Below, one piece after another: positions 8,731 to 16,650 of a stretch of DNA of 32,842 nt. The stretch comes from an uncultured Helicobacter sp. Its GTDB lineage: Bacteria > Campylobacterota > Campylobacteria > Campylobacterales > Helicobacteraceae. The stretch spans positions 1 through 32,842 of the forward strand of contig CASFZH010000026.1 of assembly GCA_949299115.1 (NCBI GenBank), read 5' to 3'. Below the pieces are notes generated by a model. That model worked only from the letters and a program-made list of their open reading frames with translations. It searched no databases and was not told the DNA's origin. Position 1 is the first letter of the stretch, and every line of letters starts with the position of its first letter. The translations under genes were made by a program, and so were the position numbers.

Positions 8731-9414
8731 TTATTCAAACGATTTAGAAATATTCAATACTCGCACAGATTGTATCTTAGCAATCCCTATAGTAAAAATA
8801 ATATATGAACTCAAATATGCTATTCCAATGCCAAATGACAATAAACCAACAATAATGGTTGTCGTAGTGTCTGTTATCATATCTACCATCACATTTTCAA
8901 ACCCAGTAATCTCCAAATACACATAAAATATATTTAATAACACTACGAGTACTAAAAAAATTCTAAAAGACAGTATAAAATGACGCAATCTTGTTACCAT
9001 ACCCATAACGCTAGTTATACGATAATAAAAATACAAATTAATAATCCAGTTAATGCCAAACAAAATAATAGCGAGTGTCAAATTATCGCCTGTAAATACG
9101 GTTATAAATGTAATTATAAAAGTTGTAGCACAGGTATATATGATATAACGAAATACATGTGTATTGGTTAATAAACTAAAATGATAAAATGCAATAAGAA
9201 ACAAAATACAATAGATAAAAAGAATGACCAAGAACACAAAGCAAATAATATCCAAAACAGAATCTGGCATAAAAGTTGGCACAAAAAACTGGTATACGAC
9301 TAACGTTATTAAACAAATGGCAATAATAGGCACAACAATATATGATTGTAACAAAGTATTTCTGATTTTTCTTAATCTTATATGGCTTATATCGATGATT
9401 CTGACTTCTTCCAT
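8731..9414 (-). CDS. Six-helix membrane protein of unknown function
   Basis: A 227-residue integral membrane protein that I do not recognise. Hydrophobic segments lie at about 24-46, 56-78, 87-108, 112-131, 149-170 and 185-212. The first 20 residues and the loop after the fourth helix (RITSVMGMVTRLRH) are basic and probably cytoplasmic. No catalytic motif is visible. It is the first gene of the operon whose next two members are the ZorA-like and ZorB-like proteins, and only about 40 bases separate it from the former, so co-transcription is likely. The ATG has AAGGA about ten bases upstream. It does not resemble ZorC, ZorD or ZorE as I know them (cytoplasmic DNA-binding, helicase and nuclease proteins). 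It might be a membrane accessory of the motor, or an unrelated gene that shares the promoter. Confidence 0.75.
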   Translation of the reverse strand: MEEVRIIDISHIRLRKIRNTLLQSYIVVPIIAICLITLVVYQFFVPTFMPDSVLDIICFVFLVILFIYCILFLIAFYHFSLLTNTHVFRYIIYTCATTFIITFITVFTGDNLTLAIILFGINWIINLYFYYRITSVMGMVTRLRHFILSFRIFLVLVVLLNIFYVYLEITGFENVMVDMITDTTTTIIVGLLSFGIGIAYLSSYIIFTIGIAKIQSVRVLNISKSFE

Positions 9415-9457
9415 AGAGATATGTCCTTATGCAAACTAGATAACAAGTGTTTAGATA

Positions 9458-9466
9458 ATAATAGCA
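9458..9466 (-). promoter_or_regulatory. Possible extended -10 of the Zorya-like operon
   Basis: On the minus strand this reads TGCTATTAT, about 45 bases before the first start codon of the operon. It is a weaker match than the other extended -10 elements of the window, and no -35 is evident. Confidence 0.3.
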
Positions 9467-9647
9467 AATTTTTATTTTTTTATAGCACTTTTATAGTTTT
9501 CTTGCATATATTCTTAAGGTTTTGATCTAACTACACAATCCAATTATAAATAATAACAAGATTATACAACATGCAGTAGTGTAAGTGGAGCTATTGTAAT
9601 ACTATTGAAGAAAACACAGAATATCCTAGCACCTTTTATAGAAGTCA

Positions 9648-9675
9648 AAACAATAACAAAGATTAGTTATTGTTT
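9648..9675 (-). terminator. AT-rich hairpin over the cjaA stop codon
   Basis: AAACAATAAC (9648-9657) and GTTATTGTTT (9666-9675) form a perfect 10-bp inverted repeat with an 8-base loop that contains the stop codon of cjaA. It could end or stabilise the cjaA transcript. No separate U-run follows beyond the stem, so I rate it as a weak terminator. Confidence 0.35.
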
Positions 9676-10529
9676 GTAAAAATAACCATGTCAGATGTTA
9701 CATCTTCTCCAAATGCTGGAGCCAACGTGGCTTTGTAGGCTTCCTCAAAGAATCCTTCTTGTTGTAACGTTGTAATTTCAGCATTAACCCACTCAAGCAA
9801 CTCGGTATTCCCTTTTTTTACTGCTGGAGCAATCACATCTTGCTCTCCTAATTCTGGAATACCTACCTTATATTCTGGATTATCTTTTACCCATGCAAAA
9901 AGCATAGTAGAATCATGGGATAATGCATCACCTTTGCCTTGCAAAAAGCTTGTAAAAGTTTCTGTATTTTGGTCAAATCTTAAAAGACTAAAGCCTGTTT
10001 TTTTACTAAAATAAATATCAGCAGTCGTACCTTTATTGACAATAAGTGTTTTTCCTTGTAGTTGTTCCTCATTTGTAATTACACCATTTTTACTAACTAC
10101 TCCAAGAGAGACTTTCATATATGGCTTTGCGAAATCCACAACCTTTGAGCGTTCCGGAGTTTGTGTAAAATTTGCCATAATAATATCTACCTTATTTGCT
10201 TTCAAAAATTCTTGTCGCACAGCTGCCTCAACTTGCACAAATTCCACTTTATCCTCACTACCCAATAAATCCTTTGCAAACCGTTTAGCAATATAAACAT
10301 CAAAACCATCGTATTCGCCATTTGCATTAATATAACCAAATGGTGGTTTATCGCTAAATACACCGATTCTAATTTTTCCATTTTGTTTAATCCGTTCTAA
10401 AGCATTTTGTGTTGTATTTGAATCTTGTGTTTGTGTGTCTTTTTTGTTATCACAAGCGATAAAACAAAATGATATGATTCCCAATATAAAAAATGATGTA
10501 ATACCTTTAAACAAATGTCTCTTTAGCAT
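9663..10529 (-). CDS. cjaA: CjaA-type cysteine-binding lipoprotein (ABC transporter)
   Basis: A 288-residue family 3 solute-binding lipoprotein. The signal peptide has a basic start, a hydrophobic core and a lipobox ending FIAC, so Cys26 is the likely lipidated residue. The mature part follows Campylobacter jejuni CjaA (Cj0982c), a cysteine-binding protein, almost block by block: RIGVFSDKPPFGY, EGFDVYIAKR-type sequence near 75, NFTQTPERSKVVDF, VNKGTTADIYF, GDALSHDSTMLFAWVKD and DVIAPAVKKG. It should deliver cysteine, or possibly cystine, to an inner-membrane ABC permease. No permease or ATPase gene is adjacent, so it must use components encoded elsewhere. GAGGA lies just before the ATG, and an extended -10 lies 31 bases upstream. 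Glutamine or another polar amino acid is an alternative substrate. In H. pylori the same position after mrdA is held by another binding lipoprotein (PlpA), as I recall. Confidence 0.9.
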   Translation of the reverse strand: MLKRHLFKGITSFFILGIISFCFIACDNKKDTQTQDSNTTQNALERIKQNGKIRIGVFSDKPPFGYINANGEYDGFDVYIAKRFAKDLLGSEDKVEFVQVEAAVRQEFLKANKVDIIMANFTQTPERSKVVDFAKPYMKVSLGVVSKNGVITNEEQLQGKTLIVNKGTTADIYFSKKTGFSLLRFDQNTETFTSFLQGKGDALSHDSTMLFAWVKDNPEYKVGIPELGEQDVIAPAVKKGNTELLEWVNAEITTLQQEGFFEEAYKATLAPAFGEDVTSDMVIFTNNN

Positions 10530-10559
10530 ATTATCCTCACTAACTAAAAAATAAAAGAC

Positions 10560-10568
10560 ATTGTATCA
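10560..10568 (-). promoter_or_regulatory. Extended -10 promoter of cjaA
   Basis: TGATACAAT on the minus strand, 31 bases before the cjaA ATG. It matches the TGnTAYAAT elements found before three other transcription units here. Confidence 0.45.
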
Positions 10569-10634
10569 TATTTTTATAATTTTATTAACTTTTTAATGTA
10601 TGAAATATATATTTTAAAAATTATAATGTCATTA

Positions 10635-10653
10635 AATTATTATTTTGATAATT
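10635..10653. promoter_or_regulatory. AT-rich dyad upstream of cjaA, possible Fur-type operator
   Basis: AATTAT (10635-10640) and ATAATT (10648-10653) flank a 7-base centre. The inner 14-mer ATTATTTTGATAAT recurs exactly at 18014-18027 in front of metY and cznC. The layout resembles the TAATAAT-n-ATTATTA Fur box of H. pylori. It lies about 70 bases upstream of the predicted cjaA -10, so an effect on cjaA is only a guess. Confidence 0.25.
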
Positions 10654-10690
10654 CTATTTCATAGATAACAGTAGTTTTATTTATCATGTT

Positions 10691-12481
10691 TTATTTTATG
10701 TAACCTAATTCCTGCATTTTATTAGCAAGCTGCACTAATAATGGTCCACCTCGACCACCACTACCACCGTGTTCTATTAAGATAGTAATAACATATTTTG
10801 GATTATTGTAAGGTAAAAATGCGGTAATCCAGCTTTGCGAACGATGCCAATAATCCATATCCATTTCTCTTGTTCGTTTTGTGGTGTCTTGTGAGATTCC
10901 AACTACTTGTGCAGTTCCAGTCTTACAAGCAAGTTTGACTTTAGTTCCTTGTGTTGCACGATAGGCTGTGCCAGATGGTTCTGAACAAACTTGGTACATA
11001 CCAAGACGTATAGCATCAAGTTTGGATTTCTCAAAGTTTGTTAACACATCTTCAACATTTATTTTTGTCGGAACATCACCTAATTGTTTTGCAAAATGAG
11101 GCATTACAAATTTCCCGCTTGCTAGTAAGGCAGTATATCGAGCAATTTGTATTGGAGTTGCTAAGAATGAGCCTTGCCCGATAGATACTTGAATAGTGTC
11201 GCCCACATACCATGGCTGTGATAAAACTTTCATTTTCCATTCGGGTGTTGGAAATATTCCAGAATTTTCATAAGGTAAATCAATGCCTGTTTTAACTCCA
11301 AATCCCATTTTATTCATAATTTCAGCAAGATTGCTAATCCCAGCTATTTGAGATAGTTTATAAAAATACACATCAACACTTTCTCTTATTGCCTTATATA
11401 CATCAGCACTACCATGTCCGCCAGATTTCCAATCACGGAATTTATGTCCATTAATTTCAATATAAGGTGGAGTGTGGATAATAGTTGATTCAATAATATC
11501 TGTAAATTCTAAAAATGCCAAAGCCATACCCATTTTAATAACAGAACCGGGTGGATATTGTCCATTAATAAGTTTATTAATAAGTGGTTTATGAGGGTTT
11601 TCTAATAATGCCTTGTATTTCGCATGTGAAATGCCACCAATAAAATCATTGATATTGTATTCGGGATAACTACCTGCTGCAAGTATTTCACCCGTATGAG
11701 CGTCCATAATAATACCGGCACCGCTATGTTCATTAAAAACAGCATCAAGTTTTTCTTGCAGGCGAACATCAAGACTTATAGTCATATTATTGCTACTTAT
11801 GGCTTCTACTTCTTCTATCAATTTTAATTGTTGGTTCAGATTATTTACTTGTATCTTTCTGTATCCCAATTGCCCTTGTAGAAAATCATTATATTGCTTC
11901 TCCAAACCTTGTTTGCCAATGACTTTTGTATATTTTGAAGTAGGGTTATCTTCTCTATCTTTCGAATCACTTGCACCAATATATCCAATAACATGCGATG
12001 CTAATGAATTGTTTGGATAGAAACGTTTGGTTGCTGGAGTAATCACAATATTTTCATGTTCTAGAATCGCAGCATAAATAACTTGCATTTGTGCATAAGG
12101 AATAAAATCAATTATCGTAACAGGGGTTCGTCTATACGGACTACTAAATTTTTCATATACTTCCCTTAGTGTTTCTATATCAACATCTACAATATGTGTT
12201 TTGATAAAATTTAGTACTTTATTAACTTCATGTTGTTTCAAACGGTTTTTTAAAGCCAAGCTAAATCCCACTTCATTAATAGCTAGGGGCTCACCATTTC
12301 TATCAAGAATCTGCCCTCTTATTGGTACAAGAATTTCGGTTTTTATTGTATTTTCAAGAGATAATTTATCATAATAGTCATGCCTCGCTATTGCCAAGAT
12401 ATAAAGCTTGATAATTAAAATCATAAATACTAAACCAAAAATGGAGTATAAAATTTTAAAGCTTATAGGTATTTTTTTCAT
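10691..12481 (-). CDS. mrdA: Penicillin-binding protein 2, peptidoglycan transpeptidase
   Basis: A 596-residue class B penicillin-binding protein that crosslinks peptidoglycan during side-wall elongation, working with RodA, MreB and MreC. One N-terminal transmembrane helix (about 9-29) is followed by the dimerisation/pedestal domain with RGQILDRNGEPLA, and then the transpeptidase domain: SVIK (Ser313 as nucleophile, Lys316), SVD in place of SxN in IRESVDVYF, and KTG (520-522). The glycine-rich end GGSGGRGG is typical of MrdA. I chose the ATG at 12481, two bases after the stop of the preceding membrane gene; the upstream TTG would overlap that gene. In H. pylori the equivalent gene HP1565 follows a small membrane gene (HP1566) in the same way. 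It is the last gene of the nrdB to mrdA run. Confidence 0.95.
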   Translation of the reverse strand: MKKIPISFKILYSIFGLVFMILIIKLYILAIARHDYYDKLSLENTIKTEILVPIRGQILDRNGEPLAINEVGFSLALKNRLKQHEVNKVLNFIKTHIVDVDIETLREVYEKFSSPYRRTPVTIIDFIPYAQMQVIYAAILEHENIVITPATKRFYPNNSLASHVIGYIGASDSKDREDNPTSKYTKVIGKQGLEKQYNDFLQGQLGYRKIQVNNLNQQLKLIEEVEAISSNNMTISLDVRLQEKLDAVFNEHSGAGIIMDAHTGEILAAGSYPEYNINDFIGGISHAKYKALLENPHKPLINKLINGQYPPGSVIKMGMALAFLEFTDIIESTIIHTPPYIEINGHKFRDWKSGGHGSADVYKAIRESVDVYFYKLSQIAGISNLAEIMNKMGFGVKTGIDLPYENSGIFPTPEWKMKVLSQPWYVGDTIQVSIGQGSFLATPIQIARYTALLASGKFVMPHFAKQLGDVPTKINVEDVLTNFEKSKLDAIRLGMYQVCSEPSGTAYRATQGTKVKLACKTGTAQVVGISQDTTKRTREMDMDYWHRSQSWITAFLPYNNPKYVITILIEHGGSGGRGGPLLVQLANKMQELGYIK

Positions 12482-12483
12482 AA

Positions 12484-12960
12484 TTATTCTCGAATAAAAA
12501 TATAATAATATATCAATGATACTATGCAATCAATAATAAAATAATATATATAAATAAATGAAAAATCCAAAATAGAAGTTTTAAAAAGTGCATTACATAA
12601 AACCATGCCTACGACATAGAGTAAATACAAGGCACTTACATAAATTATGACAAATAACAAATTAATATGCAAAATATATTCAAATTGTTTTGTTATAAAC
12701 CAATACGTGATAAAGAATACACACGGCATAATACCCACAATCAAAGACTTATCAAGCTCATAGAAAAACAGACATAGCATAATAAGAATACAAATAGAAA
12801 ATTGCTCATTCTTATAATATTTGTAAAACATCATAAACATAACACCAATCAATGGAGGCAAGATAGGATAAATATCACTCATAGTAACATAGAGTACATA
12901 AAAACATATACTAAAAATAATAACAATAAAATTGTTTTTCTTTGTTTTTTGATAAGTCAT
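12484..12960 (-). CDS. Small membrane protein, probable MreD-like
   Basis: A 158-residue protein that is almost entirely hydrophobic, with five or six predicted helices (about 10-26, 30-46, 53-69, 73-90, 96-118 and 133-153). Sequence conservation in this family is low, so the assignment rests on size, topology and position. It ends two bases before mrdA, where many bacteria place mreD, and mreB and mreC are encoded elsewhere in this window without mreD. H. pylori HP1566 and C. jejuni Cj0651 occupy the same place before PBP2. If it is MreD it belongs to the elongasome membrane complex. The ribosome binding site (AAAGAG) is weak, and the gene begins 51 bases after pcm, so it may depend on read-through from upstream. 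Confidence 0.7.
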   Translation of the reverse strand: MTYQKTKKNNFIVIIFSICFYVLYVTMSDIYPILPPLIGVMFMMFYKYYKNEQFSICILIMLCLFFYELDKSLIVGIMPCVFFITYWFITKQFEYILHINLLFVIIYVSALYLLYVVGMVLCNALFKTSILDFSFIYIYYFIIDCIVSLIYYYIFIRE

Positions 12961-13011
12961 ATCATACTCTTTATTCGGCGTTTATTGAAATCATGGTTGA
13001 TGGCATAGCGA

Positions 13012-13671
13012 TTATCCCATTCGCATTACACCATTAACAATGGGCACAAACTCACAAGTGTCCAATATCTCGTCAGATTGCAAGGTGCTACCATTTTTTA
13101 TAAAACGTCTAATGACTTGTTTATTATCATGATACATTGGTGCTACCAAAACTCCACCTTGATTAAGCTGTGCAATGAGAGTTTGTGGTATAGAATCTGT
13201 GCAGGCTGAAAGTAAAATCCTATCATAAGGTGCAAATGTATTCCAGCCATTCATGCCATCATCAAGCTTAATATTAATATTCATAATTTTTAATTGTGCG
13301 ATACGATTGCGTGCCTCAAGCCATAAAGTTTCTATTCTTTCAATGCTAAAAACTCGTCTAATAAGATGTGACAATACAACTGCCTGATATCCACTTCCTA
13401 AGCCAATTTCTAATACAGAATCTGGTTCTAACACAGAATTTCCTAAGTCATACGCCATAAGATAAGATGTCATTTTAGCAACAGTCAAGGGAGAACTAAT
13501 CCATTGTTCTTTACTCATCGGGAGGGCTGTAAGATGAAAGGCTGAATGTCTCATAGAATCTGGAACAAAAAATTCCCTATCAGTTTTACGTAAAGCCAAT
13601 ATGATTCTGTCATCAAAATGATTCTCAATTTCTTTGAGCATTTGCATATTTTTTATTTCATGGAGCTGCAT
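13012..13671 (-). CDS. pcm: Protein-L-isoaspartate O-methyltransferase
   Basis: A 219-residue cytoplasmic enzyme that methylates isoaspartyl residues in aged proteins with S-adenosylmethionine, starting their repair to aspartate. FVPDSMRHSAF (about 35-45) and ISSPLTVAKM (58-67) are the substrate-binding blocks, EIGLGSGYQAVVL (88-100) is the S-adenosylmethionine-binding motif I, and the C-terminal GGVLVAPM block is also typical. Length is normal for the family. Its ATG shares one base with the TAA of the carbon-nitrogen hydrolase gene (TAATG), so the two are translationally coupled. In H. pylori pcm (HP0363) also sits next to nrdB (HP0364). Confidence 0.93.
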   Translation of the reverse strand: MQLHEIKNMQMLKEIENHFDDRIILALRKTDREFFVPDSMRHSAFHLTALPMSKEQWISSPLTVAKMTSYLMAYDLGNSVLEPDSVLEIGLGSGYQAVVLSHLIRRVFSIERIETLWLEARNRIAQLKIMNINIKLDDGMNGWNTFAPYDRILLSACTDSIPQTLIAQLNQGGVLVAPMYHDNKQVIRRFIKNGSTLQSDEILDTCEFVPIVNGVMRMG

Positions 13672-14399
13672 TAGTATGGAATCCCCGTATCAATAGAATG
13701 CCTCATTTTTTCAACTTCTGTTAAATTAATTTGTGCTTTTATAATCTCTCTTGAATCATTTTTGTACACCACCCCATAGGGTGTGATAATACAGCTTCCC
13801 TTAGCATACTCATCACCCGCACATGAACTTGCTATTACAAAACTCTGATTTGCAATGGCTAAAGCCCGTGTGAGTGTCTGAAAATGCACTTTTCTAGTTT
13901 TTCCCCATGCAGCTGGGACGAAGATAATCTTTGCTCCTTGAATTTTTTTCCATAAGTCAATAAAACGAATCTCAAAGCAATTAAGAGCTGCACAAGTAAT
14001 ACCATCTAAATCAAAAATTTTAATTTCATCAATTTTTCCTGCTTTAAAATGTAAATGCTCATTTCCAAGTGGAAATAACTTGACTTTTGATTGTGTATAG
14101 GCTATGCGACCCTTATGAAAAACTTTAAAACGGTTCACATATTCCTTGCCTTCTTTTTCTATCATTGTAATTGCTATAGTTTTTGTAACACTTAAGTCTT
14201 GTAATTTTCGCGTAGCAATTTTGCTAAACTCACTTGCTTCTTGCATTTTTTGATATGCAAAACCTGTCAAAAAAACTTCACTTGCTAGAATGATCGAATC
14301 ATCTTCACATTCTAAAATTTTCTTTTCTAGTTTATCAAGATTATCTTGCCACAATGCCTTTGTTTTAAGCTGTAAACTATAAAAGATTTTAAAAGCCAT
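13671..14399 (-). CDS. Carbon-nitrogen hydrolase (nitrilase superfamily)
   Basis: A 242-residue enzyme of the nitrilase/amidase superfamily. The Glu-Lys-Cys triad is visible: E41 in SEVFLTGF, K105 in the [11 protein letters not shown] block and C141 in NCFEIRF, the last corresponding to the CYDLRFP block of relatives. These enzymes hydrolyse amide or nitrile C-N bonds; the YafV/Nit2 (omega-amidase) type is one possibility, but the substrate cannot be assigned. The start is the ATG at 14399, which overlaps the last 11 bases of nrdB and has GGAGGA within the nrdB coding sequence as ribosome binding site. With the TAATG junction to pcm, nrdB, this gene and pcm form a tightly coupled set. Confidence 0.88.
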   Translation of the reverse strand: MAFKIFYSLQLKTKALWQDNLDKLEKKILECEDDSIILASEVFLTGFAYQKMQEASEFSKIATRKLQDLSVTKTIAITMIEKEGKEYVNRFKVFHKGRIAYTQSKVKLFPLGNEHLHFKAGKIDEIKIFDLDGITCAALNCFEIRFIDLWKKIQGAKIIFVPAAWGKTRKVHFQTLTRALAIANQSFVIASSCAGDEYAKGSCIITPYGVVYKNDSREIIKAQINLTEVEKMRHSIDTGIPY

Positions 14400-15435
14400 C
14401 AAAATTTAATCCTCCTTTTGAATAATTTGTAACCTTTGCTTCAAAAAAGTTTGTTCTTTGATCATTAAATTTTGCATAATCATCTACCCATTTAATTGGA
14501 TTATTTTTGCCATATATTCTTGGCAAACCGACGGCATTTAACCGTTTATCAGCAAGATATTCAATATAATCTCGAATAATTTGTGATGTTAATCCAAGAA
14601 TTTGCCCTTGTGTTATATATTCACCCCAGCTTGATTCTATGTCTACAGCTTGACGAAACATTTCAATTACTTCTTCTTGTAATTGGGGTGTAAACAAATC
14701 TTGTCTTTCCCTTTGTAATGATGTAATCATATTTTGAAATATATTCAAATGTGTGATTTCATCACGTTGTATAAAACGTATCATTTGTGCACTATTGAGC
14801 ATTTTTCCACTTTTTGCCAGAGTATAGAAAAAACTGAAACCACTATAAAAATAGATTCCTTCTAAGATTTGATTTGCATACATAGCTTTCAGCAAATTTA
14901 TTTCTGTTGGTGATTTTGCAAGGTCTATATAAACATTTGCAATATAATCATTTTTGTTTTGTAGTTTTTTATCTTTTCTCCACATATTATAAATCTCTTC
15001 AGCATTTGCTGAAATAGAATCTACCATGACTGCATAACTCTGTGCATGAAGAGATTCTTCATAGGCTTGACGGACAAGCACAAGATTAATCTCTGTGCAT
15101 GTAATATATGGATTAATATTGTCTATAAGATTGTTAGTTTGCAGAGAGTCCATAAATATTAATTGAGCTAATGCTCTGTCGTATCCTTGTTTTTCTTGTG
15201 GAGTAAGGAGGGCATAATCTCTTTTATCTGCATTCATATTCACTTCTTCTGGAAACCATGTATTTGCTAACATCATACGCCAGATATTATATGCCCATGG
15301 ATATTTTATCTTGTTAAGTTCAAAAATTGCAGTTGGATTACCCCCAAATATTCGTCTTTCATTGACTGTTTCGTTAGAATGTGGATTATAAATATCTTTT
15401 CTAGCAATTTTTGTGTGTATAGTATTTTCCTGCAT
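14389..15435 (-). CDS. nrdB: Ribonucleotide reductase class I, beta subunit
   Basis: A 348-residue radical-generating subunit that supplies deoxyribonucleotides together with NrdA, which is not in this window. All dinuclear metal ligands can be read: D96, E127 and H130 (in [10 protein letters not shown]), E192 (LEGIYF), E226 and H229 (DEITH). The radical tyrosine is Y134, four residues after H130 as in E. coli NrdB. The acidic, aromatic C-terminus NFDGF is the tail that docks on the alpha subunit. The ATG has AAAGG upstream, an extended -10 lies about 57 bases upstream, and a perfect 16-bp palindrome sits in the predicted leader. It is the first gene of the run that leads to mrdA. Confidence 0.96.
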   Translation of the reverse strand: MQENTIHTKIARKDIYNPHSNETVNERRIFGGNPTAIFELNKIKYPWAYNIWRMMLANTWFPEEVNMNADKRDYALLTPQEKQGYDRALAQLIFMDSLQTNNLIDNINPYITCTEINLVLVRQAYEESLHAQSYAVMVDSISANAEEIYNMWRKDKKLQNKNDYIANVYIDLAKSPTEINLLKAMYANQILEGIYFYSGFSFFYTLAKSGKMLNSAQMIRFIQRDEITHLNIFQNMITSLQRERQDLFTPQLQEEVIEMFRQAVDIESSWGEYITQGQILGLTSQIIRDYIEYLADKRLNAVGLPRIYGKNNPIKWVDDYAKFNDQRTNFFEAKVTNYSKGGLNFDGF

Positions 15436-15462
15436 TATTCACAACCTTTAAGAATAACTACC

Positions 15463-15478
15463 AAAGATGTACATCTTT
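15463..15478. promoter_or_regulatory. 16-bp perfect palindrome in the nrdB leader
   Basis: AAAGATGTACATCTTT is perfectly self-complementary. It lies between the predicted -10 (15492-15500) and the nrdB start codon. It could be a repressor operator or an RNA stem. It does not look like the published NrdR box (ACA-rich, 16 bp). Confidence 0.4.
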
Positions 15479-15491
15479 TTTTGAAAGAGGA

Positions 15492-15500
15492 ATTATAACA
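15492..15500 (-). promoter_or_regulatory. Extended -10 promoter of nrdB
   Basis: TGTTATAAT on the minus strand, a near-perfect extended -10, 57 bases before the nrdB ATG. No clear -35 is seen, as is usual for Helicobacter. Confidence 0.5.
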
Positions 15501-16516
15501 CGACAAGTGTAAAAAGAAACTTAATCTATCTTTGCCTCACTAAACTCTTAGGATTTACAATGTATCAATATTTTCAATACCGTAACATCACAGATATGGC
15601 ACAATATGACACAGATATTGTTGCTTCTTTCACATCATTTACAATACATAAATGTAGAATCTCAATGGACAAAAATAGGCAGTCAGAAACATGAGTCCAT
15701 ACTAACAAAATCTATTTGATAATTCCTATGCAATAAGGCATACACTTTTGTATATTTCGGTGATAAGAATGTGAGAGTACATGCTATAATCAAAAAATGA
15801 TTGAAACAACATTTTGTAGGTATCCAAATTTTATAGAATCTTTCAGGTTATTATAGATGTAGATATTATTATAGTCCATAGAATAAGAAAAATATAATAC
15901 TACAAAGGCTATGTTACAGTAATAGTATATCATTTTTATAATATGGTTGTATGTTATATAATTCTATGAGATTTTATGAATCTTATGCTTTCTCAAATAC
16001 AATATTGTTATGTAAAATATGATACAAAATCATAATGATAAGAACATGGAGTTGCTATCAGTATCAAAAAGTAGAGGGCTACTAGATATTTATAGAGATT
16101 CTAATCTATTCCACATTTTCACATCGTATTTTTAATCGTCTCGTTATCCTAAACTTAAGATTGATAGATATTATAGAATGTAAGTTGCAGTCTCATTTTA
16201 AGTATCAATCGTGTTACTATTGTGTTGTATTCTTGCCATACTCGAACTACCGCTCGACACATATAAATATGGGTTTCTAATGCCAATAATCTAGCGAATT
16301 TGAATCTAGCTCATTTATGTATGTCTTATACTTCTAAGAATCGATGCTCTCTGTATGCTAGAGACTAGCATTATAATGTCTGTCTGACTCTCAATATGTT
16401 AAGGATATGTATTGTTTTTTAGATTCTTTAAGCACATATAAGCTTTAACATAGGGAATTTGTGTTTCCTCATAGAATCAATAGTATTGCAAAAAGTTACA
16501 CGGCTTTAAAGAGACT
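15501..16516. other. 1 kb gap without an intact gene
   Basis: No protein-coding gene is supported. A 44-codon frame at 15560-15694 is the longest thing with a plausible start, and I reject it. The last about 80 bases before 16517 appear to form a short structured transcript that ends in the terminator listed next. Confidence 0.6.
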
Positions 16517-16547
16517 GGCTCTCTAGTTAAGCTAAGAGCCTTTTTTT
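16448..16547 (+). ncRNA. Candidate small RNA ending in an intrinsic terminator
   Basis: TATAAG at 16437-16442 could be a -10. The sequence after it has a 6-bp hairpin (AGGGAA at 16452-16457 with TTTCCT at 16464-16469), a single-stranded A/T-rich stretch, and a strong terminator at 16517-16547. No open frame ends near the terminator on this strand. Its boundaries and function are inferred. Confidence 0.28.
16517..16547 (+). terminator. Intrinsic terminator on the plus strand
   Basis: GGCTCT pairs with AGAGCC and, after one bulged C, TAG with CTA. This gives a 9-bp stem around a 5-base loop, followed by seven T (16541-16547). On the minus strand no T-run follows the stem, so it is not the obvious terminator of metY, which ends at 16651 on that strand. 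Confidence 0.72.
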
Positions 16548-16650
16548 GTATATCATAGAATAGCTTTGAGATTTTGTGATTGTAGCATGGCATATCATTA
16601 TAATATTTGGTATTACTTGTTTTGCATTTTCTATGCCATTGCGTGTTTGA

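Noticed and set aside
15560-15694. 44-codon frame with a modest AGGA ahead of the ATG
   Set aside because: Too short, no recognisable feature and no neighbouring gene in the same direction; treated as chance.
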